Source of the DNA: Mycolicibacter sinensis
Lineage (GTDB): Bacteria; Actinomycetota; Actinomycetes; Mycobacteriales; Mycobacteriaceae
Direction of reading: 5' to 3'
NCBI RefSeq assembly: GCF_001667945.1
Contig: NZ_LZJK01000166.1
Location: forward strand, 1 to 64,000
DNA length: 64,000 nt
Shown: in pieces, positions 41,581 to 50,269 of the stretch
Position numbering within the stretch: the stretch's first letter is position 1
Layout of the letters: every line of letters begins with the position of its first letter
The notes under the pieces: generated by a model
The model's input: the letters and a program-made list of their open reading frames with translations, nothing else
Told to the model about the DNA's origin: nothing
Databases searched by the model: none
Made by a program: the position numbers and the translations under genes

Positions 41581-42468
41581 ATGGCCAGCGGTCACGACCA
41601 CTCCCACACCGACTCCCGGTTGTCCCGGATGGTCCTCGGGGCGGTGATCCTGTCGGCGTTCTTCGCGATCGAGCTGACCACGGCGGTGGTGATCAACTCG
41701 ATCGCCCTGCTCGCCGACGCCGGGCACCTGCTCACCGACCTGGCCGCCCTGTTCATGGGGGTGGCGGCGGTGATGTTGGCCCGGCGCCGCAGCACCTCGC
41801 CGTCGCGCACCTATGGCTGGCACCGGGCCGAGGTGTTCACCGCGGTCGCTAACGCGGTGCTGCTGATCGGGATGGCGACGTTCATCCTCACCGAGGCGAT
41901 CCGCCGCATCGGCACCGCGCCGGATGTGCCCGGTGGGCCGATGATCGTCGTCGCGGCCGCCGGACTGATCGTCAACATCGGGGTGGCCCTGCTGCTGCGC
42001 TCGCATTCGACCCGCAGCCTCGCGGTGCGCGGCGCCTACATGGAGGTGGTCGCCGACACCGTCGGCAGCGTGGGTGTGCTGATCGCCGGTGTCGTCACGG
42101 TGACCACCGGCTGGCCCTACGCCGACGTGGTGGTCGCCGTCTTCGTCGCGCTGTGGGTGCTGCCGCGGGCGTTCGCCCTGGCCGGGGCGGCGCTGCGGAT
42201 CCTGTCGGAGGCATCCCCGAGCCACATCGACGTCAACGAATTGTGCTCGGCTCTGGCCGCCGTCGACGGGGTGACCGATGTGCACGATCTGCACGTCTGG
42301 ACGCTGGTGCCGGGCCAAGACATGGCCACCGCTCACCTGCGCACCGACACCGACCCCGGCCGGGTGCTCGGCCAGGCCCGCATCGTGCTGGCCGCCCGCG
42401 GCCTGACCCACGCCACCGTCCAGGTGGAGCCGCCGGGACAGGGCGGCGACTGCCCCATCGGATGCTGA
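41581..42468 (+). CDS. Cation diffusion facilitator (CDF) metal exporter
   Basis: The 295-residue protein has a His-rich N-terminus (SGHDHSHTDSR), six membrane segments and the CDF metal-site motifs ALLADAGHLLTDLAAL (helix 2 Asp/His/Asp) and EVVADTVGSVGVL (helix 5). A C-terminal dimer domain follows (VDGVTDVHDLHVWTL). The HD-HD site type is usual for Zn2+ exporters. The promoter carries two tandem operators, so expression is probably metal-induced. The ATG is the one after the -10 box; an upstream TTG would extend through the operator. Confidence 0.92.
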   Translation: MASGHDHSHTDSRLSRMVLGAVILSAFFAIELTTAVVINSIALLADAGHLLTDLAALFMGVAAVMLARRRSTSPSRTYGWHRAEVFTAVANAVLLIGMATFILTEAIRRIGTAPDVPGGPMIVVAAAGLIVNIGVALLLRSHSTRSLAVRGAYMEVVADTVGSVGVLIAGVVTVTTGWPYADVVVAVFVALWVLPRAFALAGAALRILSEASPSHIDVNELCSALAAVDGVTDVHDLHVWTLVPGQDMATAHLRTDTDPGRVLGQARIVLAARGLTHATVQVEPPGQGGDCPIGC

Positions 42469-42575
42469 TGCCACGCACGGCACGTGCTCCAAAACCGGCC
42501 AGGTTCGGTCAGTAAGCTGCCACTAGCGTCAGCCGTTCCGAATCAGCCGGCGGACATTGGAGGACACAGCCACTC

Positions 42576-43445
42576 ATGCCGAACCCACCGGAGCCGGACC
42601 GCACCGAGCCGACCGAAGACAGCGCCGCCGCTGCCGCCGAGCAGACCGACGGCGACGAACAGGTCACCGAAGTCCATCCCATCGTCTCGGCCGAGGACGA
42701 CACCGCTACCACCGCCATTCCCGACGCCTCCGCCGAAGCCGAGGCTGCCGAGAAAGCCAATGCCGAGGCCGTCACCGAGGTGATCGCGACCGAGGCTGCA
42801 CCCAAGGAACCCGGCCCCGCCGCGGACGGCTCGCCGGAGCGCCGGTTCACCGCGCCCGGATTCGACGCCGGTCAGACCGAGGTCATTCCGTCGGTGGGTG
42901 ACGCCAGCACCGAGTTGATCGCTCGGCCGGGCGTTGAGCCCGGAAAGGCCATACCGCAACAGATTCCGCCGCGGCTGGGCGGCAAGCTGCCCGGCACCGT
43001 CTCACGCAGCTGGGGCTGGGTGATGGCGCTGATCCTGATCATTCTGGCGCTGGCCGCCGTCGCGGTGCTGGGCACGTTGTGGCTGACCCGCGATGACCGG
43101 CAGGCGGCCTCGCAGGAAGAGCAGGTCCGCGGCACCATCTCGAATTTCGACATCGCCATGCAGAACGGCGACCTCGCGGCGCTGCGCAGCCTGACCTGTG
43201 GCGACATCCGCGACCGCTACGTCAATTACGACCAGAAGGCCTGGGACGACACCTACCGCCGGATCGCGGCAGCCAAGCAGTATCCGGTGGTCGCCAGCAT
43301 CGACGAGGTCGTCGTCAACGACGGGCACGCCGAAGCCAACGTCACCGCGTTCATGGCCTACGAGCCGCGGGTCCGCTCGACCCGCAGTTTCGACCTGCAG
43401 TTCCGCGACGACCAGTGGAAGATCTGCCAGTCCCACGGCGGCTAG
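42576..43445 (+). CDS. Conserved membrane protein with disordered acidic N-terminus (Rv0361-like)
   Basis: The 289-residue protein has a long acidic Ala/Glu/Thr-rich region (1-140), one membrane helix (about 147-170, SWGWVMALILIILALAAVAVL) and an extracytoplasmic NTF2/DUF4878-like domain (about 180-289: ISNFDIAMQNGDLAALRSLTC; AEANVTAFMAYEPRV). It matches Rv0361 near fba. The function is not known; such domains often sense or bind small ligands. It is followed by palindromic repeat copy 2. Confidence 0.85.
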   Translation: MPNPPEPDRTEPTEDSAAAAAEQTDGDEQVTEVHPIVSAEDDTATTAIPDASAEAEAAEKANAEAVTEVIATEAAPKEPGPAADGSPERRFTAPGFDAGQTEVIPSVGDASTELIARPGVEPGKAIPQQIPPRLGGKLPGTVSRSWGWVMALILIILALAAVAVLGTLWLTRDDRQAASQEEQVRGTISNFDIAMQNGDLAALRSLTCGDIRDRYVNYDQKAWDDTYRRIAAAKQYPVVASIDEVVVNDGHAEANVTAFMAYEPRVRSTRSFDLQFRDDQWKICQSHGG

Positions 43446-43453
43446 AAACGTTC

Positions 43454-43514
43454 GTTGACTCTGCGCCTACGGCGGGGCTTACTCGAACTTCCCCGCCGTG
43501 GACGCAGAGTCAAC
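43454..43514. repeat. Dispersed palindromic repeat, copy 2 (bidirectional terminator-like)
   Basis: Arms of 24 bases (43454-43477, 43491-43514) begin GTTGACTCTGCGCCTA and pair with two mismatches; the 13-base loop is CTTACTCGAACTT. It lies between convergent genes (Rv0361-like and fba). Confidence 0.85.
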
Positions 43515-43517
43515 GAC

Positions 43518-44549
43518 TTAGGCCAGGCTCTTGCCGGCGCTGTGCAGGTCGTTGCAGGCCTCGATGACCCGCTCGGTCATGGCGGCCTCGGCCTTCTTGA
43601 GGTAGCTGCGCGGGTCGTAGGTCTTCTTGTTGCCGACCTCGCCGTCGACCTTCAAAACCCCGTCGTAGTTGGTGAACATGTGCGCGGCCACCGGGCGGGT
43701 GAACGCGTACTGGGTGTCGGTGTCGACGTTCATCTTCACCACGCCGTGCTGCAACGCCTCCTCGATCTCGGACTTCAGCGATCCGGAGCCGCCGTGGAAG
43801 ACGAAGTTGAACGGCTTGGAGCCGGCCGCCAGCCCCAGCTTGGCCGCCGCCACCTTCTGGCCCTCACCCAGGATGTCCGGGCGCAGCTTGACGTTGCCGG
43901 GCTTGTAGACGCCGTGCACGTTGCCGAAGGTGGCAGCCAGCAGGTACTCGCCGTGGTCGCCGACGCCGAGCGCGTCGACGGTCTTCTCGAAGTCCTCCGG
44001 GGTGGTGTAGAGCTTCTCGTTGATCTCGGCTTCCACCCCATCCTCTTCGCCGCCGACGACGCCGATCTCGATCTCCAGGATGATGTTGGCGGCGGCCGCC
44101 TTGGCCAGCAGCTCCTTGGCGATGGTCAGGTTCTCGTCGATCGGCACCGCCGAGCCGTCCCACATGTGCGACTGGAACAGCGGGTTCTTGCCGGCCTTGA
44201 CCCGCTCGGTCGAGATCGCCAGCAGCGGACGCACGAACCCGTCCAGCTTGTCCTTGGGGCAGTGGTCGGTGTGCAGCGCCACGTTGATCGGGTACTTGGC
44301 GGCGATCACGTGGGCGAACTCGGCCAGTGCCACCGCGCCGGTCACCATGTCCTTGACGCCGAGGCCGGAGCCGAACTCCGCGCCACCGGTGGAGAACTGG
44401 ATGATGCCGTCACTGCCGGCGTCGGCGAAGCCCTTGATCGCCGCGTTGATCGTCTCCGACGACGTGCAGTTGATCGCCGGGAACGCGTAGGAGTTCTCCT
44501 TGGCGCGGCCCAGCATCTCGGCGTAGACCTCGGGGGTGGCGATGGGCAT
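43518..44549 (-). CDS. fba: Fructose-bisphosphate aldolase, class II
   Basis: This glycolytic and gluconeogenic enzyme splits fructose 1,6-bisphosphate. The 343-residue Zn-dependent aldolase has ALHTDHCPKDKLDG (catalytic His and Asp), SHMWDGSAVPIDENL, VFHGGSGSLKSEI and the Lys/Asp-rich DHGEYLLAATFGNVHGVYKPG. The start MPIATPEVY follows an AGGAGGAG site. The gene is divergent from dedA. All catalytic motifs are intact. Confidence 0.97.
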   Translation of the reverse strand: MPIATPEVYAEMLGRAKENSYAFPAINCTSSETINAAIKGFADAGSDGIIQFSTGGAEFGSGLGVKDMVTGAVALAEFAHVIAAKYPINVALHTDHCPKDKLDGFVRPLLAISTERVKAGKNPLFQSHMWDGSAVPIDENLTIAKELLAKAAAANIILEIEIGVVGGEEDGVEAEINEKLYTTPEDFEKTVDALGVGDHGEYLLAATFGNVHGVYKPGNVKLRPDILGEGQKVAAAKLGLAAGSKPFNFVFHGGSGSLKSEIEEALQHGVVKMNVDTDTQYAFTRPVAAHMFTNYDGVLKVDGEVGNKKTYDPRSYLKKAEAAMTERVIEACNDLHSAGKSLA

Positions 44550-44621
44550 GGAACTCTCTCCTCCTGGCTGACCGAACCTGACGTCGAGTATCTCAGGAAC
44601 GGTTTCCCCCGCGGCCCCCGG

Positions 44622-44627
44622 TATGTT
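44622..44627 (+). promoter_or_regulatory. -10 box for dedA
   Basis: TATGTT lies 8 bases before the ATG at 44636 with no ribosome site, consistent with a leaderless or nearly leaderless start. Confidence 0.4.
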
Positions 44628-44635
44628 GGTGCGTC

Positions 44636-45322
44636 ATGAGCACCACCGCGGTCGCGATGCCCGGCCTGCTGGACCCGATGTACTGGCTGGGCGCCGGCGG
44701 TCTCTTCCACGGCGCGGTGCTGCCCGCCATCTTGGTGGTCGTCTTCATCGAGACCGGCCTGCTGTTTCCGCTGCTGCCCGGCGAATCGCTGCTGTTCACC
44801 GGTGGTCTGTTGTCCGCCAAGGGGCTGGCGCCCGAGATCTGGATCCTGGCGCCGGCGGTGGCGATCGTGGCGATCCTCGGCGACCAATGCGGGTACTTCA
44901 TCGGCCGGCGGATCGGGCCGGCGTTGTTCAAGAAGGAAGACTCCCGCTTCTTCAAGAAGCACTACGTCACCGAGTCCCACGCCTTCTTCGAGAAGTACGG
45001 GCCGTGGGCGATCATCCTGGCCCGGTTCGCGCCGTTCGTCCGGACGTTCGTGCCGGTGGTCGCCGGCGTGTCCTACATGCGCTACCCGGTTTACCTGGCG
45101 TTCGACATCGTCGGCGGCATCGTCTGGGGTGGCGGGGTGACGACGCTGGGCTACTTCCTGGGCAACGTGCCGTTCGTGCACGAGAACCTGGAGAAGATCA
45201 TCCTGGCGATCCTGTTCATCTCGATGATTCCCGCGTTCATCGCCGCCGGGAAGGCCTGGCGCAGCCGGCGCACGCCCGCGGGTGACGCTGAGTCCGCGCT
45301 CACGGCGCAAAAGTCCGAGTAG
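44636..45322 (+). CDS. DedA-family membrane protein (Rv0364-like)
   Basis: The 228-residue protein has the DedA/SNARE-associated domain: FIETGLLFPLLPGESLLF, GDQCGYFIGRRIGPALF, ARFAPFVRTFVPVVAGVSYM and GGIVWGGGVTTLGYFLG, with several membrane segments. The family moves lipid carriers (undecaprenyl phosphate or phospholipids) across the membrane. Its C-terminal residues (AESALTAQKSE) are encoded by a degenerate palindromic repeat at about 45286-45348, so the tail is probably not functionally constrained. Confidence 0.92.
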   Translation: MSTTAVAMPGLLDPMYWLGAGGLFHGAVLPAILVVVFIETGLLFPLLPGESLLFTGGLLSAKGLAPEIWILAPAVAIVAILGDQCGYFIGRRIGPALFKKEDSRFFKKHYVTESHAFFEKYGPWAIILARFAPFVRTFVPVVAGVSYMRYPVYLAFDIVGGIVWGGGVTTLGYFLGNVPFVHENLEKIILAILFISMIPAFIAAGKAWRSRRTPAGDAESALTAQKSE

Positions 45323-45348
45323 ACCGCACCCCGGGCGCTGACTCACCG
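45286..45348. repeat. Degenerate palindromic repeat, copy 4
   Basis: The stretch aligns with copy 3 (60515-60575) around the shared core GCGCAAAAGT.CGAGTAG, with diverged arms. It runs across the dedA stop codon (TAG in the core) and lies between convergent genes like the other copies. Confidence 0.5.
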
Positions 45349-46443
45349 CAGACGGGCCGCCGCCTCCATCAGCATCCACCCCGACAGCTGCACCGACAGG
45401 TCGCGTTCGGGCACCTCGGACTCGTACACCGCACCGGCAATCGAGGTGGCCACCGCGCCGTCGGCCCGGGGCAGGTCGGCGGTGCGATCCCAGAACGCCC
45501 CGAACAGCGGCAGCCCGTCGATCGACTGCCGGTAGTCCCACGCCGATTTCGCCGACCCCAGCACCAGCTCCGCGGCGGTGTCGCGCGCCTCGGTGTCGGC
45601 GGCGGAATCCCCCGGTAGCTCGGTGGCCACCAACGCCAGATACCGCGCGGTGATCCCGGCGAACAGCCCGCCGTCACCGCCGCCGGCGCCCTTGAGCACC
45701 CCGCCGGGCGCCATCTGCTTGTGCACCGCGGCCACCAGCCGGTGCACCCGGTGCGCATGCCGCTCAGCCCGGGTACGCACCGCCAGTTCGGTCTCCAGGC
45801 CCAGCACCACGCCCTGGCAGTAGGTGTACTCCGCGCGCACCAGCGAACCGGACCGGATGCCGTCGAACACCAGCCCGGTATCCGGGTCGATCAAGGTGGC
45901 GTCGATCCAGTCGCCCATCTCGCTCGCGCGCTGCAGCCAACCGGGCTCGCGGGCCAGGAAGATCCCGGCCGGGCCGTTGGCGGGGGCATTAAAGAACGGC
46001 TCGGTGAACTGCTCGTCCTTGCGCCACGGGATGCCACCGCCGTCCTGGGGCATCCAGGAGTCGGTTAGCTCGCGGGTCAAGGTGCCCAACGCGCGATGCC
46101 GGTCGATGCCGGTGACTGCGCAGGCCCGCTGGATCGCCAGCGCCAGCCACGCCATGTCGTCGTAGTAGGCGTTGGTCCAGCGGAACATGTTGCGCAGCCG
46201 GTGGGTGCGGATCTGGCGCTTGATTCGGGTCACCCGTTGGGTTTGCGGGTCACGCAGTTGCGCGTCGACGAGGCAGTCCAGCAGGTGCGCCTGCCACCAG
46301 TAGTGCCAGTGCGGGGCGCGCCGGATCGGCGGCCAGGCCACCACTCCCAGCTGAGTGCCGGGGAGATGCCAGAGCGGTTTGAGGTGTCTGGCGGTGACAG
46401 CGGCCTCGGCGCTAGCGGCCCGATTCGCCCAGAGCAGATCCAT
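45343..46443 (-). CDS. Glycoside hydrolase-like protein (GH76-type fold, Rv0365c-like)
   Basis: The 366-residue alpha/alpha-barrel protein begins MDLLWANRAASAEAAV and has WHYWWQAHLLDCLVDAQLR, WTNAYYDDMAWLALAI (with the Asp-Asp pair typical of GH76 mannanases), AEYTYCQGVVLGLE and SGWMLMEAAAR. It corresponds to Rv0365c. The likely activity is on alpha-1,6-mannan or related cell-wall glycans, but this is family-based. No signal peptide is evident. I chose the ATG at MDLLWAN; the longer ORF runs into the next gene. Confidence 0.82.
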   Translation of the reverse strand: MDLLWANRAASAEAAVTARHLKPLWHLPGTQLGVVAWPPIRRAPHWHYWWQAHLLDCLVDAQLRDPQTQRVTRIKRQIRTHRLRNMFRWTNAYYDDMAWLALAIQRACAVTGIDRHRALGTLTRELTDSWMPQDGGGIPWRKDEQFTEPFFNAPANGPAGIFLAREPGWLQRASEMGDWIDATLIDPDTGLVFDGIRSGSLVRAEYTYCQGVVLGLETELAVRTRAERHAHRVHRLVAAVHKQMAPGGVLKGAGGGDGGLFAGITARYLALVATELPGDSAADTEARDTAAELVLGSAKSAWDYRQSIDGLPLFGAFWDRTADLPRADGAVATSIAGAVYESEVPERDLSVQLSGWMLMEAAARLR

Positions 46444-46471
46444 AGCCCCAGATCCTGCCCTACGGGCTAGC

Positions 46472-47311
46472 TCAGCGCAGGTGGTCGACCAAGCTGCCGC
46501 CGTCGCCGAACAGCTTGCGCTGCCAGTGTTCCAGCAGCGCTGTGGTGTCCACGTCGTCGGGGTGAAAGCCGGGCTTGAGGTAGCGCAGCAGGTCGCGTAA
46601 CAGCCCCTTGAAGAACGGGCCACGCAGCAGCGCACGGCTTTCGGCCAGCAGGCGAACCGGATGGCGGCGGGCCACCGGGTCGCGGGCGATCGAGATCGCC
46701 ACTGCCAGCAGGGTGGCCGGAACCGTGGTGGCGATCAGGAATGCCATCACCACGATCCGAATGGGCTCGGTGCCGCCGACGGCGCGGTAGACGTCGAACG
46801 CCACCGATTTGTGCTCGAGTTCCTCCAGCGCATGCCAATTCAGCAGGTTCCACACCTCCGGTGTGCCCGGAATGGCCTGGATCTCCGCACTGGACAGGAT
46901 CCGTTCGGCCAATACCGCGGTGTAGTGCTCAGCGCCGGCGGTCATGGCCAGGTGCACCCGCGGTGACATGCGTTGCTCGCGCCGACATTGCCGCTCCCGC
47001 ATGGATTTCGAGTCCCGCCACGCGATCGGGTAGCCGCGATTGATGAGTTCGGCGTTGAGCCGGCGATGTTCCTGGCCGTGGGTGGACTCCTGGCCGATGA
47101 ACCCCGCGGCCCGGCGCCGCAGCCGCGGGTCGGTGATCTGGTCGGTGACCCGGCGCACCGACCGGATGAACGACTCTTCGCCGGGCGGGAAGCTGCCCGA
47201 CAGCTCGGCGAGGAAATGGCTGAGCACCATGTTGTCGTCGGCGAAATAGCGGCCGCTGGGCGCCTGAAACCGGAAACGGATGCGCCGGGTGGTCAGCTGG
47301 TTGTCATGCAC
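46472..47311 (-). CDS. Metal-dependent hydrolase, ferritin-like fold (PF10118-type)
   Basis: The 279-residue helical protein has Glu/His-rich segments FIGQESTHGQEHRRLN and ALEELEHKSVAFDVY, the pattern of the putative metal-dependent hydrolase family with a di-metal helix bundle. The substrate is unknown. One membrane-like segment (about 190-215, IVVMAFLIATTVPATLLAVAI) is present. The start is uncertain: a GGAG site lies 5 bases before the GTG chosen here; a TTG nine codons upstream would overlap the TrmH-like gene by 7 bases. Confidence 0.82.
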   Translation of the reverse strand: MHDNQLTTRRIRFRFQAPSGRYFADDNMVLSHFLAELSGSFPPGEESFIRSVRRVTDQITDPRLRRRAAGFIGQESTHGQEHRRLNAELINRGYPIAWRDSKSMRERQCRREQRMSPRVHLAMTAGAEHYTAVLAERILSSAEIQAIPGTPEVWNLLNWHALEELEHKSVAFDVYRAVGGTEPIRIVVMAFLIATTVPATLLAVAISIARDPVARRHPVRLLAESRALLRGPFFKGLLRDLLRYLKPGFHPDDVDTTALLEHWQRKLFGDGGSLVDHLR

Positions 47312-47331
47312 CACATCTCCAATGCTCGCCG

Positions 47332-48033
47332 CTACCAAGCGTTTTCCAGGTTCCCATGCTGGGTGATCCAGGCGTGCATCACGATCCCGGCGGCGACGCC
47401 GACGTTGATGCTGCGGGTCGAACCGAACTGGGCGATCGACACCAGCACATCGGCTCCGGCACGCATCTCGTCGCTGATGCCGGGGCCTTCCCGGCCGAAC
47501 ACCAGTAGGCAGTCGGCCGGCAATACGGTCTGTTCCAGGCGCGCCGCCCCGGCGACGTTGTCCACCGCGACGACGGTCAGGCCGTGCTGCGCGGCGAAGT
47601 CCAGCAGTCCGGCCACGTCGTCGTGGTGGTGCAGCCGCTGGTAGCGGTCGGTGACCATGGCGCCGCGCCGATTCCAGCGCCGCCGGCCGACGATGTGCAC
47701 GGTTTGTACCGCAAACGCGTTGGCGGTGCGCACTACCGAGCCGATGTTGGCGTCATGCCCGAAGTTCTCGATCGCCACGTGCAGCGCGTGCCGGCGCCGG
47801 TCGATGTCGGCGATGATCGCCTCACGGGTCCAGTAGCGGTAGGCGTCGACGACGTTGCGGTGGTCGCCGTCGCGCAGCAGCTCCGGGTCGTAGCGCGGGT
47901 CGGCGGGCGGCTCACCCGGCCACGGCCCGACGCCGTTGGCCGGCGGGAACCACTCGGTGGGGCCCGGCGGTTCAGCGAGGCTCGACGAAGGAGAGGCGAA
48001 GCTGGGACCGCCGCACGAATCACGTTCGGTCAC
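47332..48033 (-). CDS. TrmH/SpoU-family RNA 2'-O-methyltransferase
   Basis: The 233-residue protein has the SPOUT knot motifs: NFGHDANIGSVVRTANAF (motif 1), LVFGREGPGI (motif 2) and SINVGVAAGIVMHAW (motif 3). It methylates a ribose in tRNA or rRNA using SAM; the target base is not known. It corresponds to Rv0380c. The first about 20 residues (VTERDSCGGPSFASPSSS) come from the dispersed N-terminal repeat also found in metZ. The GTG overlaps the upstream lipoprotein stop (GTGA). Confidence 0.92.
   Translation of the reverse strand: MTERDSCGGPSFASPSSSLAEPPGPTEWFPPANGVGPWPGEPPADPRYDPELLRDGDHRNVVDAYRYWTREAIIADIDRRRHALHVAIENFGHDANIGSVVRTANAFAVQTVHIVGRRRWNRRGAMVTDRYQRLHHHDDVAGLLDFAAQHGLTVVAVDNVAGAARLEQTVLPADCLLVFGREGPGISDEMRAGADVLVSIAQFGSTRSINVGVAAGIVMHAWITQHGNLENAW
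47968..48033 (-). repeat. Dispersed N-terminal repeat, copy B (start of TrmH-like gene)
   Basis: These about 66 bases match 34122-34189 with one codon deleted and scattered substitutions; the shared protein core is GPS..SPSSS.AEP. Like copy A it begins at a GTGA stop/start overlap. Confidence 0.75.
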
Positions 48034-48923
48034 GAGGTGGTCCACACCGCGGCGTGGGTGCCCACCACCGACACCGAGGCGTAGAGCAGCGCAGCGTTGA
48101 TCTCCCCGTGCGTGCACAGCGACGTCGGGACGTGCACCGCCTTGAGCGACGCCTCGGGCAGGATCAGCACCGACGAGCCGTAGGCGAGGCAGTCCGGGCC
48201 CAGCCCGGACATCGGCGTGGCCGGCCCGGCGATCAGCATCAACGGCCCACCGCGGGCCTCCGCGTCGTCCCGGTACTGCCCGGCGAGCGCGTCGGCGGTG
48301 AGACTGAGCACCATATATCCGTTGCCGGAGAACGCTTTCGGATCACCGAGGGCGGCCGGAGCCAGCGGCACACCGTCGGTGCGATAGGCCGCCACGCCCT
48401 GGACGGTGAGCGCCAGGCCGGTGTCGTAGGGGTTCACCGGCGGCAGTCCCACCGGGAACGCCGCAGCATAGGCCACCGTGGTGTCCTTGATCCGGTCGGC
48501 TGGGGAGTAGGCGTAGATCCCGCGCACCGCGCTGCGTTCCTTCAACGGGCCCAGGCACACCGTTCCGTCCAACCGCTCGGGGTCGCGGTCCGACAGCGGT
48601 GCCGGCGTCAGCTGCCCCAGCACATCGCAGCTGCCCAGTCCCGTCGCTTCGACGGGGTGCGCCGGGGTGCCGTAGATCCCGAACCGCAGCTCTGTGGCTG
48701 CGGCGTGCGGCGCGTCACCGTCGGCGAGGCGACCCTTGACGTCGATCAGCACGTGGTCGACTTCCCAGCGCAGGTTGGTCAGCGTCATCTCCCAGCCCAG
48801 CAGGGTAAGCGCCTCCCCGATCCGGGCGCCCTGGGCGCCGTAGGGGCCGGGCGTGCCGGGACCCGAGCAGGCCGTCGCAGCGGCGACGGCCAGCGCCAGC
48901 AACGCCGCGATCAGTGTCCGCAC
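48030..48923 (-). CDS. Putative lipoprotein (Rv0381c-like)
   Basis: The 297-residue protein has an N-terminal signal (MRTLIAALLALAVAAATAC) ending in ATAC, a slightly atypical lipobox. The mature part has a beta-rich domain with several Cys (GSCDVLGQL, GTVCLGPL, DCLAYG, SLCTHGEI). No recognised domain. It lies between TrmH-like and pyrE genes as in M. tuberculosis (Rv0381c region). The GTG start gives a good signal peptide. The stop overlaps the TrmH-like start. Function unknown. Confidence 0.78.
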   Translation of the reverse strand: MRTLIAALLALAVAAATACSGPGTPGPYGAQGARIGEALTLLGWEMTLTNLRWEVDHVLIDVKGRLADGDAPHAAATELRFGIYGTPAHPVEATGLGSCDVLGQLTPAPLSDRDPERLDGTVCLGPLKERSAVRGIYAYSPADRIKDTTVAYAAAFPVGLPPVNPYDTGLALTVQGVAAYRTDGVPLAPAALGDPKAFSGNGYMVLSLTADALAGQYRDDAEARGGPLMLIAGPATPMSGLGPDCLAYGSSVLILPEASLKAVHVPTSLCTHGEINAALLYASVSVVGTHAAVWTTS

Positions 48924-48931
48924 AACCGCGC

Positions 48932-49480
48932 TCAGCCCAGTCCCAGCTCGGCCAGGCCGAGCACGCTGCGGTACGGCACGCCCTCGGCCTCGATGGCTTC
49001 GGCCGCTCCGGTGGCCCGGTCCACCACGGTGGCCACGCCGACGACCTGGCCGCCGGCTTCCCGCACCGCCCGCACCGCGGTCAGCGCGGAGCCGCCGGTG
49101 GTGCTGGTGTCCTCCACCACCAGAACCGGCCGGCCGGCCACCTCAGCGCCTTCGATAAGGCGTTGCATGCCATGGGTTTTCACCGATTTGCGCACCACGA
49201 AGGCGTCGATCGGCCGGCCTGGGGCGTGCATGACGGCCGTGGCCACCGGGTCTGCACCCAGAGTCAAGCCGCCGACGGCGACGTAGTCCCAGTCGTCGGT
49301 GAGCTGGCGGACCAGCCGGCCGATCAGGGCCCCGGCCCGATGGTGCAACGTGGAGCGGCGCAGGTCGACGTAGTAGTCGGCCTCGGCACCCGAGGACAGC
49401 GTCACGCGGCCGTGCACGACCGACAGCTCGCGTACCAACGCGGCCAGCTCGTCGCGTTCGCCGTTGTCAAGTGCGCCCAC
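48932..49480 (-). CDS. pyrE: Orotate phosphoribosyltransferase PyrE
   Basis: PyrE makes OMP from orotate and PRPP in pyrimidine synthesis. The 182-residue protein has [24 protein letters not shown] and the PRPP motif [13 protein letters not shown] (about 120-132) with the conserved acidic pair. Its length is normal for the short actinobacterial form. It overlaps the SDR gene end by 14 bases at its start and is followed by the lipoprotein gene after 8 bases. Confidence 0.95.
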   Translation of the reverse strand: MGALDNGERDELAALVRELSVVHGRVTLSSGAEADYYVDLRRSTLHHRAGALIGRLVRQLTDDWDYVAVGGLTLGADPVATAVMHAPGRPIDAFVVRKSVKTHGMQRLIEGAEVAGRPVLVVEDTSTTGGSALTAVRAVREAGGQVVGVATVVDRATGAAEAIEAEGVPYRSVLGLAELGLG

Positions 49481-50243
49481 GGCCCCGCCCGAAGGTGTTG
49501 GTCAGCGTCCGCGACAGGCCACGCGGAATCAGCCGGCTGACCGTGGTGATCGCCTTGTACTGCAAGCCCGGAACGCTGATGACCTCGCCGCGGGCGATGT
49601 CGGCCAGGCTGGCCGCGACGACGTCGTCGACCTCCATCCACAGAAACGACGGCAGGGTGGCCATGTCGATGCCGGCGCGTTCGTGGAACTCGGTGTGCAC
49701 GTAACCCGGGCAGACCACGTGGATGCCCACGCCGGTGCCGTTGAGTCCGCCGGCCAGCCCCTCGGTGAACGACACCACCCAGGCTTTGGACGCCGAGTAC
49801 GTCGAGCCGCGCCCCGACAGCAGGCCGGCGACACTGGCCACGTTGATGACGGTGCCGGTGCCGGCGTCGACCATCGCCGGCAGCGCAGCCCGGGTCAGCT
49901 GCATCACCGCGGTGACGTTGACATCCAGCTGGGCCTGCAGCAGGGCGGGGTCGGCGGTCCAGAATTCCCCGGAGGTGCCGAAGCCGGCGTTGTTCACCAG
50001 CACCCGCACGCCGGCGCTCAACCGGTCGGCGACCTTGGCGCGGCCGTCGGCGTCGGCCAGGTCGGCGGGCAGCACCTCGACCTCACAACCGTGGCCGGCC
50101 CGCAGTTCGGCGGCCAGCACTTCGAGTCGTTCGGCGTCGCGGGCCACCAGGACCAGGTCATAGCCGTCGGCGGCGTAGCGACGCGCATAGCCGGCGCCCA
50201 ACCCGGAGCTAGGTCCGGTGACCAGGGCCGTGGGTCGTGACAT
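49467..50243 (-). CDS. Short-chain dehydrogenase/reductase
   Basis: The 258-residue SDR has [12 protein letters not shown] (about 9-20), NNAGFG, the catalytic Ser in NVASVAGLL and [14 protein letters not shown] with Tyr and Lys. It resembles the DltE/YqjQ-type SDRs acting on lipids or ketoacids, substrate unknown. It overlaps pyrE by 14 bases and its start is the ATG beginning [10 protein letters not shown]. No obvious equivalent is between pyrE and ttfA in M. tuberculosis as I recall, so it may be inserted here. Confidence 0.9.
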   Translation of the reverse strand: MSRPTALVTGPSSGLGAGYARRYAADGYDLVLVARDAERLEVLAAELRAGHGCEVEVLPADLADADGRAKVADRLSAGVRVLVNNAGFGTSGEFWTADPALLQAQLDVNVTAVMQLTRAALPAMVDAGTGTVINVASVAGLLSGRGSTYSASKAWVVSFTEGLAGGLNGTGVGIHVVCPGYVHTEFHERAGIDMATLPSFLWMEVDDVVAASLADIARGEVISVPGLQYKAITTVSRLIPRGLSRTLTNTFGRGRGRT

Positions 50244-50269
50244 GACCGACAGCGTAGCGAAGTCGGTTG

